DNA from: Catonia carolina
Lineage: Eukaryota; Arthropoda; Insecta; Hemiptera; Achilidae
Reading direction: 5' to 3'
NCBI GenBank assembly: GCA_035578175.1
Contig: JAQMRL010000006.1
Span: forward strand, 65,952,001-66,016,000
Length of the DNA stretch: 64,000 nt
Part shown: positions 12,730-22,652 of the stretch, in pieces
Layout: the number at the start of each line of letters is the position of its first letter
Numbering within the stretch: the first letter of the stretch is position 1
The notes under the pieces: generated by a model
What the model was told of the DNA's origin: nothing
Database searches by the model: none
The model's input: only the letters and a program-made list of their open reading frames with translations
Program-made: the position numbers and the translations under genes

Positions 12730-14165
12730 CGGCACAACTCATGTACATTCAAATACACCGGGATTTCGATATAGTGAGAATGGCATACCCAGATATTAGC
12801 CCGGTATATCATGGTTTTACTGTAATTTATTAAAACAAAAATGTTTAAAGAAAATTAATACGTTGTAACGAAATCACTATCGTGGGACAGTGGGAAGTGT
12901 TACGAATGAGCATTGACAGAAATAGTTATTGTCGAACTATAAGTGGTTTTGTCCTTTATAAAATTAGAGGCTACTTAAAATTGGTTCCATTTCTTTGTTA
13001 TTGTACAGATATTGGCTGCAAAGGTACATGTGATTTTTATTACTAGTATATTTTAAATTTGGTTGACAAAATCAGCTGGTAATTTACAACAATAAAGTTT
13101 GTTTACATTGCAACAGCTAACTCATTTAATCTGTTACTTTAGAGTAGCCTACTTTTATTGGTAAAATTTGATAGTGTTACTTTATATTACGTTGTAGGCC
13201 TAGTACAAACTTTTTATGAAAAATTTGTTATTAATAGATAGGTACTAAAAACTTTTTGCAGGTACTTTAAGATTGAAAAATCCAATAAAAAGTTTGCACA
13301 GTGCGTTTTTTATTTTTTATTGCAAACACAATTTTCCCAAAATTTCAAATATGAATAATTATAACCCAAAAACGAAGGCATCTATTAAAGAAAACTAACG
13401 CCTTTCGGTTTTTCTTGCAATTGCACATTGAAATGACGTATTATACGAACACCATCGCATTTAAAAATAAAAAATTGACTCCAGTATGGCGGATTCAAGA
13501 ATGCGGAAAAAATTCAAAACCACAAAAAGGTTGAATTTTTAAAACGACACAGATGCGCAAAGCTTTTTTCCCGATGAATGTCTCAGTTACGCTATATAAA
13601 GTCGTTTCCATTCTTAGAAATCACTCTGTATTTGTAGAAGGTCTACTTGTAATAATCGTTTTTATTCTGAATCAATCGTCTACGTGCAAGTAATTCAACG
13701 CTATATATATTTGTGATGATTAAAATAGTCTACGGAAAAAAGTATAAAATAATAATTTAAATTAAAAATATTAAGTATTCAATAATTTTTAACAGTAAGT
13801 TTTAACGTATTACAAACCATACGAGATGTATAAATTTTGTCGTACATTTTAGTTTCAAAAATATGTGCCATTAAATATACTGCGCAACACAATCGTCGTA
13901 AACATAAAACAAAAAATGTAATTAAACGAATTATTAAATGCACGTCATATTTTAGCCTACGAGGTAAATAAACAATGTTTCCAATAAAATACTAGTGAAT
14001 TGGCAATTTAACCATTTTTCAAAGTACAGTAGATAGAAAGATAAAAAATTTAATTAAACAATTTGTACATTGTACTCAAATAATAAAATAAAATATATTT
14101 TATAGGTATGAAATGAAGAAGAATAGAATTTGTTAGGGACGCAGTTTCAAACAAAAACAAACTAA
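12730..14165. other. Host DNA left of the Polinton, no gene seen
   Basis: AT-rich sequence. I saw no open frame of recognisable composition and no repeat structure. It ends at the target site of the large element. Confidence 0.5.
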
Positions 14166-14171
14166 AATACC
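14166..14171. repeat. Left 6-bp target-site duplication (AATACC)
   Basis: AATACC lies directly before the left terminal repeat and again directly after the right one (38636-38641). A 6-bp duplication is characteristic of Polinton/Maverick integration. Confidence 0.93.
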
Positions 14172-14574
14172 AGTAGGAGGATACTAGAGGTTCTAGCTAC
14201 ATTGGATCTAGCGCCCCCCGTACATCAAGAAAAGAATCGAACGTGAGACCACGAGATTGAACACATATGGAGCTAACGAAAACCAAGATCTACCATCCTC
14301 CGAGTAATAAGAAGGGAATCGAAGGGTAGAGCATAAGGTTTAGCACCGGGTGAGTTAACCAAAACCAAAATCAACCCTTCGCATGGGGTGTGGGAGGGGA
14401 TCAAAAATTTTGAACTTTTTAACGGAGCCCCGTAGCGAAAAAGTGTATAGAACCTTTTTTGTGCGCCCCTCAACGACGGTTAAGAATATGTAATCAAAGT
14501 CGACCTAGGTGCATCCGTTCGTTAATAAAGCCCAATAAACGAAATTGAAACATTTTTTCTGGTATTCCTATAAT
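14172..14574 (+). repeat. Polinton left terminal inverted repeat (403 bp)
   Basis: The reverse complement of 38233-38635. I noticed one mismatch (T at 14560) and no indel, since both arms measure 403 bp. A 66-codon open frame occurs identically in both arms and is most likely incidental to the repeat. Confidence 0.95.
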
Positions 14575-14805
14575 AGGTTACTTTAAAATTTGAAAGTTAA
14601 AGGAGCACTACGTAACATAGAAGAGAAAGCAGGTCAACACAAACAAGAAGCCTAAACCAGATGTCTATACTCACTGCTGGTAGCACGAAAACCAGTTCGT
14701 AGCGACTGTCTGTACCACTCGAATGGGAAAAGGGGTCAAGTCCGTTTACCCTGCATGTCTAAGTTGAAGTTAGTCTTACGCGACCACTCCCGCGAGTTAC
14801 GTCGG

Positions 14806-14969
14806 TATAAAAGGGTGCGAAAATCAAAGTGGAATTAGTGCAAAAGCGTCGGGAAACAGTTAATAGTACGTGAAGTGCCGAACCGCGCCGTCTCCCAGAC
14901 AACACGAAGAGGGGTACCAAATTGCATCTACATCCACCATAACGAACGACGCACACAAAAAATGTAAGT
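14806..14969 (+). promoter_or_regulatory. Rightward TATA promoter, leader exon and splice donor
   Basis: TATAAAAG at 14806-14813 is followed 31 bp later by an arthropod-type initiator TTAGTG (A at 14837). About 127 bp downstream is a consensus donor GTAAGT (14964-14969). No long frame starts here, so I infer a non-coding leader exon. A plausible acceptor (tttaattgcag) ends at 18735, just ahead of the small gene at 18741, which would place the whole 132-bp repeat array inside the intron. The connection between donor and acceptor is inference. Confidence 0.5.
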
Positions 14970-14974
14970 TATAA

Positions 14975-16466
14975 ACTGTTAACTATATAGTAAAGTAAAT
15001 TAAGACTTTAAAATTCTAAGAAAAATAATTATGTAGTTTAAATACATTCTGTAGGCCTCAGATAACACCAGTACAGTACCATCTCAGAGTTTAATAACTA
15101 CGAGTATTAAGTGTGGAAAGAACTAGGATTAAGTAAACAAATACAGTATGAATACAAGAAAGTATATTTTAAATAAATAAAAGTAACAATATAATAATAA
15201 TAATAAAAATAATAACATGAAAAGACGCGTAAGAAATATGTGAAGAAATAGGTGTAGCTTGCTTGCTTCCCGTACTGTAAAAGCATAGTTCGGTGGACCA
15301 TGGGACCTAGATAAAAAAAAAAACAAAAAAGAAAAGACAAAATATTAGGGCAATTATTAAATAAAAGTTTAAACAATAATGATATAATCCAAAAATAGTA
15401 CACCCCCCCCCCGTTATATATCGTAAAAAAAAAAACACAACTGTATTAACCCTTTAGTATGCGTTTTACCTATGCTAAGGTTGGATTAAAAGGAAAGGTG
15501 CATGATAAACTAACAGCTAATATGTAAACCTTAGGTGAAAGAATAGTATAGGTAAAACGCATAACGAAGGTAGATATCAGTAAATTGTAAGAAGAAAACA
15601 GTTCTTAAACTTGTGAGTGCGAATAATAATAAAAGAAGTTAACGTTATCCAGTCAAACGTTTGTGTTAAAAAAAATAAAAGTTGAGACCTTTGAGATATT
15701 AAGATATGTTAAAAGAGAAACCGTTTCAGCTTCTCTCAAATTGACTCTTAGACGGACTCCATACACGGATAGAAAGAAATATGGTAGTAACACCTAAATA
15801 ATAGGTTCAAAACACACTACAAACTACACCCAAATATAGCAAGCCCTAGTACAGTAAAAATAGTACATTACAAAGCATTCCAAACGAAAAACGTAAGCGG
15901 AAAATATGATAAATCGTACTTAGAAGAAACATGATTTGTAAAAACCGAAATTGACCGTGTAAGGTCGCCTTGATTGTACAGCAAGAGAGACAACCATCAT
16001 AAAAAACTGGTCTTTGCTCAGACACCGGTCAACCTCACACAACCTTGAACTACGAGAGTTACAAAGTATCGTGTTTAAAAGTTGTTCTGAGTAACATTTA
16101 AGACCGTGTTAAAATAACATTGTAATATTATTGATTTCATAACTGTAATATTGAAAAGCCCCTAGCGCCCTCAAAATCATACAGAATTTTATGGAAGTAA
16201 TCTTGAATCAATCATCCATCTTTATAGTATATAACGATTAATTAAAAAAATTTTTCCGAATTTCCTATCCAAAGATAAAAGCTGGTAAAAGTAACCGAAT
16301 AAGTGAATTTTCACACGGCTCCCACATACATGTTGTTACGGTTAAATATTATAAACCAGCGTTCGGCAAACCCCAATGATTCTCTCACTGACGCTGATAA
16401 TCATATTGAACAATGCTTTCTTTCCTATATATTAATATAGGCAATGTAAATAATATGAAACTCTAT
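14975..16466. other. Non-coding left arm of the Polinton
   Basis: About 1.5 kb inside the left terminal repeat holds no supported gene. It contains simple A-rich and C-rich runs (a C9 near 15403). It may be intron or a replication/packaging region, but nothing in the sequence settles that. Confidence 0.4.
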
Positions 16467-18619
16467 TGTGACACAGCCACACGACCCCATCTGGACAGTG
16501 TAACCTATAAGAATTGAGCGCCTTACTACTGTAATTAATAATCAAGTGCATTCACTCACACCACTCTTTCTTGCCATTGTTAAAATTAACAAACGCACTG
16601 TGACACACCAACTTGACTGTATCGTGGCATTGTAACCTATAAGAATTGAGCGCCTTACTACTGTAATTAATAATCAAGTGCATTCACTCACACCACTCTT
16701 TCTTGCCATTGTTAAAATTAACAAACGCACTGTGACACACCAACTTGACTGTATCGTGGCATTGTAACCTATAAGAATTGAGCGCCTTACTACTGTAATT
16801 AATAATCAAGTGCATTCACTCACACCACTCTTTCTTGCCATTGTTAAAAATTTACAAACGCACTGTGACACACCAACTTGACTGTATCGTGGCATTGTAA
16901 CCTATAAGAATTGAGCGCCTTACTACTGTAATTAATAATCAAGTGCATTCACTCACACCACTCTTTCTTGCCATTGTTAAAATTAACAAACGCACTGTGA
17001 CACACCAACTTGACTGTATCGTGGCATTGTAACCTATAAGAATTGAGCGCCTTACTACTGTAATTAATAATCAAGTGCATTCACTCACACCACTCTTTCT
17101 TGCCATTGTTAAAATTAACAAACGCACTGTGACACACCAACTTGACTGTATCGTGGCATTGTAACCTATAAGAATTGAGCGCCTTACTACTGTAATTAAT
17201 AATCAAGTGCATTCACTCACACCACTCTTTCTTGCCATTGTTAAAATTAACAAACGCACTGTGACACACCAACTTGACTGTATCGTGGCATTGTAACCTA
17301 TAAGAATTGAGCGCCTTACTACTGTAATTAATAATCAAGTGCATTCACTCACATGACTATTTCTTGCCATTGTTAAAAATTTACAAACGCACTGTGACAC
17401 AGCCACACAACTCCATCTGGACAGTGTAACCCATAAGAATTGAGCGCCTTACTACTGTTATTAATAATCAAGTGCATTCACTCACATGACTATTTCTTGC
17501 CATTGTTAAAATTAACAAACGCACTGTGACACACCAACTTGACTGTATCGTGGCATTGTAACCTATAAGAATTGAGCGCCTTACTACTGTAATTAATAAT
17601 CAAGTGCATTCACTCACACCACTCTTTCTTGCCATTGTTAAAATTAACAAACGCACTGTGACACACCAACTTGACTGTATCGTGGCATTGTAACCTATAA
17701 GAATTGAGCGCCTTACTACTGTAATTAATAATCAAGTGCATTCACTCACATGACTATTTCTTGCCATTGTTAAAAATTTACAAACGCACTGTGACACACC
17801 AACTTGACTGTATCGTGGCATTGTAACCTATAAGAATTGAGCGCCTTACTACTGTAATTAATAATCAAGTGCATTCACTCACACCACTCTTTCTTGCCAT
17901 TGTTAAAATTAACAAACGCACTGTGACACACCAACTTGACTGTATCGTGGCATTGTAACCTATAAGAATTGAGCGCCTTACTACTGTAATTAATAATCAA
18001 GTGCATTCACTCACACCACTCTTTCTTGCCATTGTTAAAATTAACAAACGCACTGTGACACACCAACTTGACTGTATCGTGGCATTGTAACCTATAAGAA
18101 TTGAGCGCCTTACTACTGTAATTAATAATCAAGTGCATTCACTCACACCACTCTTTCTTGCCATTGTTAAAATTAACAAACGCACTGTGACACACCAACT
18201 TGACTGTATCGTGGCATTGTAACCTATAAGAATTGAGCGCCTTACTACTGTAATTAATAATCAAGTGCATTCACTCACATGACTATTTCTTGCCATTGTT
18301 AAAAATTTACAAACGCACTGTGACACACCAACTTGACTGTATCGTGGCATTGTAACCCATAAGAATTGAGCGCCTTACTACTGTTATTAATAATCAAGTG
18401 CATTCACTCACATGACTATTTCTTGCCATTGTTAAAAATTTACAAACGCACTGTGACACAGCCACACAACTCCATCTGGACAGTGTAACCCATAAGAATT
18501 GAGCGCCTTACTACTGTTATTAATAATCAAGTGCATTCACTCACATGACTATTTCTTGCCATTGTTAAAAATTTACAAACGCACTGTGACACACCCACGT
18601 GACCGTATCGTGGCATTGT
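16467..18619. repeat. Tandem array, about 16 copies of a 132-133 bp unit
   Basis: The phrase taacc(t/c)ataagaattgag recurs at 16501, 16633, 16765, 16898 and onward to 18486, sixteen times at 132-133 bp spacing. Copies are nearly identical but come in variants: one segment reads either ccaacttgactgtatcg or gccacacaactccatctgg, and another either caccactc or catgacta. The variants are intermixed, showing expansion by unequal exchange. No open frame runs through it. Confidence 0.95.
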
Positions 18620-18740
18620 ATATAACATAAAGCATCTGTTATTAATAAATTTAAAAATCTGTTGTCTCATCCACACACGACTTTCCCATACCAACGTACA
18701 TTTGATTCATACATATACCATATGTTTAATTGCAGCCTCA

Positions 18741-19019
18741 ATGGATGTCCTGAGTGATACGGACGTTAGCAGTGTGACCGATACCGGGAGTGAGACCGAT
18801 TTTGGGAGTGAGACCGATTCCGTCAGTGATACGGAGACAGTTATCGCCGAGCACTCAGAACCGCCTCGGTTCACACGGAGGATGTCTATAGTTACGAATG
18901 AGAGGTTGCCTATAGATGCGGATAAGGAGAACATCCCACCTGTTAGGCGTACAGTAAGAACCGCGAGAATACATCCTGCAACCTCCGAAGGAAGGTCGTC
19001 AAAACCTATGAGGATTTAA
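18741..19019 (+). CDS. Small acidic protein with KEN-box degron motif
   Basis: This codes 92 aa from the ATG at 18741. I prefer it to an in-frame ATG at 18702 because an acceptor-like tttaattgcag ends at 18735. Residues 5-33 are an acidic Ser/Thr repeat (SDTD, TDTGSETD, SETD), dense in casein kinase 2 type sites. Residues 62-67 read KENIPP, a textbook KEN box with the proline often seen after it, in a disordered basic C-terminal half. KEN boxes recruit the APC/C ubiquitin ligase through Cdc20/Cdh1. The protein could be an APC/C substrate or a decoy inhibitor acting on the host cell cycle; that role is inference. A donor-like GTGAGT follows the stop codon closely. Confidence 0.55.
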   Translation: MDVLSDTDVSSVTDTGSETDFGSETDSVSDTETVIAEHSEPPRFTRRMSIVTNERLPIDADKENIPPVRRTVRTARIHPATSEGRSSKPMRI

Positions 19020-19174
19020 CTTGATGGTGAGTAATTTAAAGTTTTCTTGTTGATATATTAGTTTGTAAATGCGGAAAGACCTAGGCCCATTTCCTATTAT
19101 GTCATGGAATTCCAATATACAGTTTCTTAAAAATAAATTGATTAGTAGGAACACAAAAAGTAAATACTCACATC

Positions 19175-19831
19175 TCATTGGTGGCGAGACATAACATCAA
19201 TCCGTACAGCAAAACGCCCATGGCACGCATTGCATTCCCATGTACCAATGTACTTTGTCCAAGCGTGAACTCCATCAGTGCCCACTCCACGACATCTAAA
19301 GTCACACGCACACGAGCTACTACATCCTGAACACTGTTCACACAATTCCACATGCTTTTCCCGCATCCTACAAAGGAACGATATCCCTTTATGCAGACGC
19401 GGCCAGCGTTTACAAACACGACAAGTTCTCCCTCTACGGAAGAACGCTAATCGTGATAAATACCGATCCACATCTGCAATAAAAGAACATTTGTCCTTTA
19501 GAGCCACTAAAAATATGTGTTGGTCAGGACTCGGGAAAAGAAATGCCATGCGTAATGCGTAACAGCGCACAGATAAATATAAAATTAGCTCGCGTCGGCG
19601 GAGAGAAAGAAAGCTCCTGGACACCAATGTAGGACCTCGACGTGGTCCACCAATCCCAGAAGTACGGGAAGCTACAGCTCGAGATGAAGAAGAAGCTGCA
19701 GGTCGTGATGAAGAAGAAGAAGAAGAAGAGGCGGGCGAAGTGGTTGAGGTGTGTATAGTAGACGAGGAAGTAGCTGCAGCTCTTGATGAAGAAGATAGAT
19801 GCGTTGTGGTTGATGTGTTGCTGGAATCCAT
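19175..19831 (-). CDS. Cysteine-rich protein 1 (paralogue of the 20307-21020 gene)
   Basis: This codes 218 aa from an ATG at 19831. Residues 1-60 are Ser/Thr/Ala low complexity, from purine-triplet repeats in the DNA. After it come RRRELILYLS, an 'LAFFRRGR' segment, then cysteine pairs: CRVC, CEQCSGC, a CACDFRC cluster and a terminal WECNACHGRFAVRID. The order, spacing and phrases match the neighbouring leftward gene (RRRHLINYL, LAFFN, WHCVCCGSRYAVRVE), so the two are duplicates. Zinc binding is likely. Small Cys-rich 'oncoid' proteins have been described in adintoviruses, which is a possible analogy, but I see no LxCxE motif. A leftward TATAAATA lies upstream at 19893-19900. Confidence 0.75.
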   Translation of the reverse strand: MDSSNTSTTTHLSSSSRAAATSSSTIHTSTTSPASSSSSSSSRPAASSSSRAVASRTSGIGGPRRGPTLVSRSFLSLRRRELILYLSVRCYALRMAFLFPSPDQHIFLVALKDKCSFIADVDRYLSRLAFFRRGRTCRVCKRWPRLHKGISFLCRMREKHVELCEQCSGCSSSCACDFRCRGVGTDGVHAWTKYIGTWECNACHGRFAVRIDVMSRHQ

Positions 19832-19871
19832 AATGAGGAAATATTATCGTAATGTAGTTACAATACAATGA

Positions 19872-19900
19872 AACTGAATTAAATTGCTTCGGTATTTATA
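19872..19900 (-). promoter_or_regulatory. Leftward TATA promoter for cysteine-rich gene 1
   Basis: On the minus strand TATAAATA (19900-19893) is followed about 25 nt later by TCAGTT (19877-19872), an arthropod initiator, some 40 nt ahead of the start codon at 19831. The neighbouring leftward gene also has a TATAAATA (21082-21075) at a similar place. Confidence 0.55.
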
Positions 19901-20064
19901 CAAAAATATAAACATATTAAGCTGACATTGACATACAAGTCCACACCACCCCACCTCACCCCTCCCTCATACCCACCCCACTACCCCATTGCACACTCAC
20001 TAACGTACACGGTACAGACAAGGAAAACATGAATAACATCTAATTAAGGAAGTAGTTTAGTAAG

Positions 20065-20271
20065 GTACACAAATTAACTCAACGTGGTTTTTGCACTAGT
20101 GCCCTCAAGTTCATGTATTAAAACCCTTTTACAAATTCTGTTATTTTACAAAATATTTAAGCATATAGTACACAAATTAACTCAACGTGGTTTTTACACT
20201 AGTGCCCTCAAGTTCATGTATTGAAACCCTTTTACAAATTCCATTATTTTACAAAATATTTAAGCATATAG
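20065..20271. repeat. Two tandem copies of a 103-bp unit
   Basis: A unit starting gtacacaaattaactcaacg occurs at 20065 and 20168 with only a few substitutions. It lies between the two cysteine-rich genes, beyond the stop codon of the right-hand one. Confidence 0.85.
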
Positions 20272-20306
20272 TAATTAAAAATAAAATACATTTTACACTT
20301 ACCTTG

Positions 20307-20811
20307 TCATTCGTGGTCTCGTGTCCTACGCTTTCTCTTCACCTCTACCCTTACTGCGTACCGACTTCCACAACATACGCAGTGCCATTCACCAACATAC
20401 AACGACCATCCTATTATGCGTCCGGTGCGTGCACAGTAACGCGAATCGTCACACCTACATAAGTTGAAGTCATTATCACAGCAAAAACACTGATTGTTGC
20501 TTCTAGCTCTCCTTTCACGGAAAAACATCAAACCAGTATAACACAGCGGGTACTGAGTGCAAAAGCAAACCTCTTGCCCCTCAATGAGATTAAAAAAAGC
20601 TAACCGCACTGCATACAAGCGTATATCTCGTACGAAAGCGCATCGCTCCCGCAGCTGTGTTATAAAGAGTCGATGTTCCCCCGTAGGATGCAGAAACGCA
20701 TTTCTCAGTGTGCTTACCTCCCCACCCGATAGAGTATCTATACGCAGATAATTTATCAGGTGGCGTCGTCGGATATTACGTATTGACGTTATTGTGTTAG
20801 TACCTGTAGTT

Positions 20812-20844
<33 letters not shown>

Positions 20845-21020
20845 GCAGTAGTAGCACTAGCAGTAGCAGTAGCAGCGGTAGTAGTTGTCTCCGTAAGTCC
20901 AAATATACAGGCTATAGTAGTTATAGCCCGTAAACGTGTTGATAAGTCCAGCGGTTCATGTGTACATGTAGTGTCGGCATCAGCACCCCTTACAGCAGAG
21001 TTTGAAGAGAAAGAGCTCAT
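20307..21020 (-). CDS. Cysteine-rich protein 2
   Basis: This codes 237 aa from the ATG at 21020. A Thr-rich stretch (about residues 45-75) comes from a GTA-type triplet microsatellite. The rest is compact: RRRHLINYL, FLHPTGEHRLFITQL, RLAFFNLIEG, then CFC, CFCCDNDFNLCRC and a final WHCVCCGSRYAVRVEV. Its alignment with the 19175-19831 product is evident through the last 150 residues. The many C-x-C and C-x2-C pairs suggest two or three zinc sites. TATAAATA on the minus strand at 21082-21075 is a likely promoter. Function unknown; position in the accessory arm suggests an early or host-directed role. Confidence 0.75.
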
Positions 21021-21208
21021 GTTTACAAGAGTTTTAGTAAACGAAAACTGTGAACAAGAATAAAAGTGAGCGTGTATTTATATTAAATGAAACGCGGAAC
21101 ATGAAGCATAAAACGGTAGAGTGGGGAAACATTAATGTATATACAAAACGATCTTAGGAAAAAAAAAGATGAAATTAAATAAAGTAAATGCTTATGCCCC
21201 ATACGTAG

Positions 21209-21874
21209 TTAGCTTACATCGGTATGGCAACCTTCAAAATCAAACCCTTCAGTCCTCTGTGGATGTTCAAGCTTGAGGGCATTAAAAAAATCAAAATACT
21301 TGATTGCAGTGGTGAAGGGAATCCGTGGTTTAAACCCAAGCTCACGCTGCAATAAGGAGGGCACAACATTTTGAATAGTATCCACCCGGTACAATCGAAA
21401 AGTCAAAAAAACCACCCCACATTTGTCACATAAAAAGGAATAGTCCCCTTTAACGAGATGAAACCTACATTCGGGAAAGTGAGCGCGTCGCCTACGTACA
21501 TGGAGCATATCCAGAAACGTTAACCTACACTGACATACCAAAGTAACAGGATCGGTGGTGTTAGCACAAGCTGCATCCTCAAAGTCCCATGCCCATAAAT
21601 AATTGGAATACCAATCCCATGGGTAGAGATCACTGAACGGGAACCTTAGGCGATCAGTACGGTGCGGAATATCCTCTGGATGCGTACCATATAAGCGTCT
21701 ATAATTTAGAAAACTAGGACCGTTAAAAGAAGATGACCAATTGGGAAAATACGCACGATAAGGGTGAGATGCCCCTTCATGTTGTAATGTAAAAAAGTTC
21801 TCCATATAATCAGTCATATAATATCTGTCCATGTTGTTTGGCGTCAACAGTGCCCCAGACCCGTAGGCGTGCAT
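21209..21874 (-). CDS. Cysteine-containing protein 3, possible distant member of the same family
   Basis: This codes 221 aa from the ATG at 21874. The open frame continues upstream to 21976 but without an earlier ATG. The N-terminal half is rich in aromatic residues (YPWDWYSNYLWAWDFED). The second half has VTLVCQC, FPECRFH and YSFLCDKCGVVFLTFRLYRV, the last resembling the C-terminal C-x2-C block of the two neighbouring leftward genes. I therefore suspect a diverged third paralogue, less securely than the other pair. It is transcribed away from the polymerase gene, with the CRE-like repeat region between them. Confidence 0.65.
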   Translation of the reverse strand: MHAYGSGALLTPNNMDRYYMTDYMENFFTLQHEGASHPYRAYFPNWSSSFNGPSFLNYRRLYGTHPEDIPHRTDRLRFPFSDLYPWDWYSNYLWAWDFEDAACANTTDPVTLVCQCRLTFLDMLHVRRRRAHFPECRFHLVKGDYSFLCDKCGVVFLTFRLYRVDTIQNVVPSLLQRELGFKPRIPFTTAIKYFDFFNALKLEHPQRTEGFDFEGCHTDVS

Positions 21875-21980
21875 ATTGGTAAAAGAAAATAGAAGTATAA
21901 GGTATATTCGATGTTCCCTATTACACAACGTACACACCAAAACGTTATCACGCCTCCAGATAAATAGGAAAAACACCGAG

Positions 21981-22364
21981 TGACGTCACAACCAGGAGTT
22001 TACCAAGGCCTTCAAACGCTTTGTTCGCGTTCACTTTTAACAAAGTTGGGAGAGTTACAAATCCGGGTTGTGACGTCTCCCCCACACCTTACAAACATCC
22101 GCGTTGACCACTTACTTACCGTAGACATAACCAACCAACCTTCAAATACTTTGAAAGTTCGCTCCGACGTCACAACCCGGATTTGTACAAAGAACTTCAA
22201 CTCTTTGTTCCTGTACATTTTTAACAATAGTGAGTGTGTTACAAAACATAACGACACTCCCCTCTTAAATAACAATGATTCTGATCATTTACATTAGAAT
22301 AGTATTACAGCAGACATAACTACCTGACCTTCAAAGGTGTTTAAAGTTTACGCTTCTGACGTCA
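21981..22364. promoter_or_regulatory. Divergent control region with four CRE-like repeats
   Basis: TGACGTCA or a near variant occurs at 21981, 22071 (inverted), 22165 and 22357, each followed by CAACC(A/C)GGA and usually TTTGTA. The repeat is therefore a roughly 20-bp element, not an isolated octamer. TGACGTCA is the classic site of CREB/ATF-type bZIP factors. The region lies between the leftward cysteine-rich genes and the rightward polymerase, suggesting shared control; that is inference. Confidence 0.65.
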
Positions 22365-22592
22365 CAACCAGGATTTGTATAGTAATAAGACAGTTTACAA
22401 CAAACAACATTTCGTTAACCTTCATACACAATGTATAGTCGTTGTTTTCCGCATTCGAGTAAAGAAGCGGTTAAAACTAGATTTCGCATCCACACCCAAC
22501 CGAATACCACTTACAATGCATTACGTATTCGCGAACTAGATACAAGGAAGACAGACTAGGAGTAACCTATGCACACAATGATGCAACAATAG

Positions 22593-22629
22593 TATAAATA
22601 ACCTCTCAGAGCTTCTGCTAGTATCAGTT
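22593..22629 (+). promoter_or_regulatory. Core promoter of the polymerase gene
   Basis: TATAAATA (22593-22600) and initiator TCAGTT (22624-22629, A at 22626) are 33 bp apart, ideal arthropod spacing, and give a leader of about 27 nt before the polymerase ATG. Confidence 0.75.
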
Positions 22630-22652
22630 CGTACCGAGTCACCGTCTCGACC

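Noticed and set aside
14273..14473. 66-codon open frame present in both Polinton terminal repeats
   Set aside because: It is identical in both arms only because the arms are inverted copies; there is no promoter, family resemblance or coding-like composition.
16467..18619. CRISPR-like array
   Set aside because: The unit is one continuous 132-bp repeat with no unique spacers, in a eukaryotic element.
20794..21063. Val-rich frame opposite the second cysteine-rich gene
   Set aside because: It is the antisense of the Thr-rich triplet repeat in that gene.
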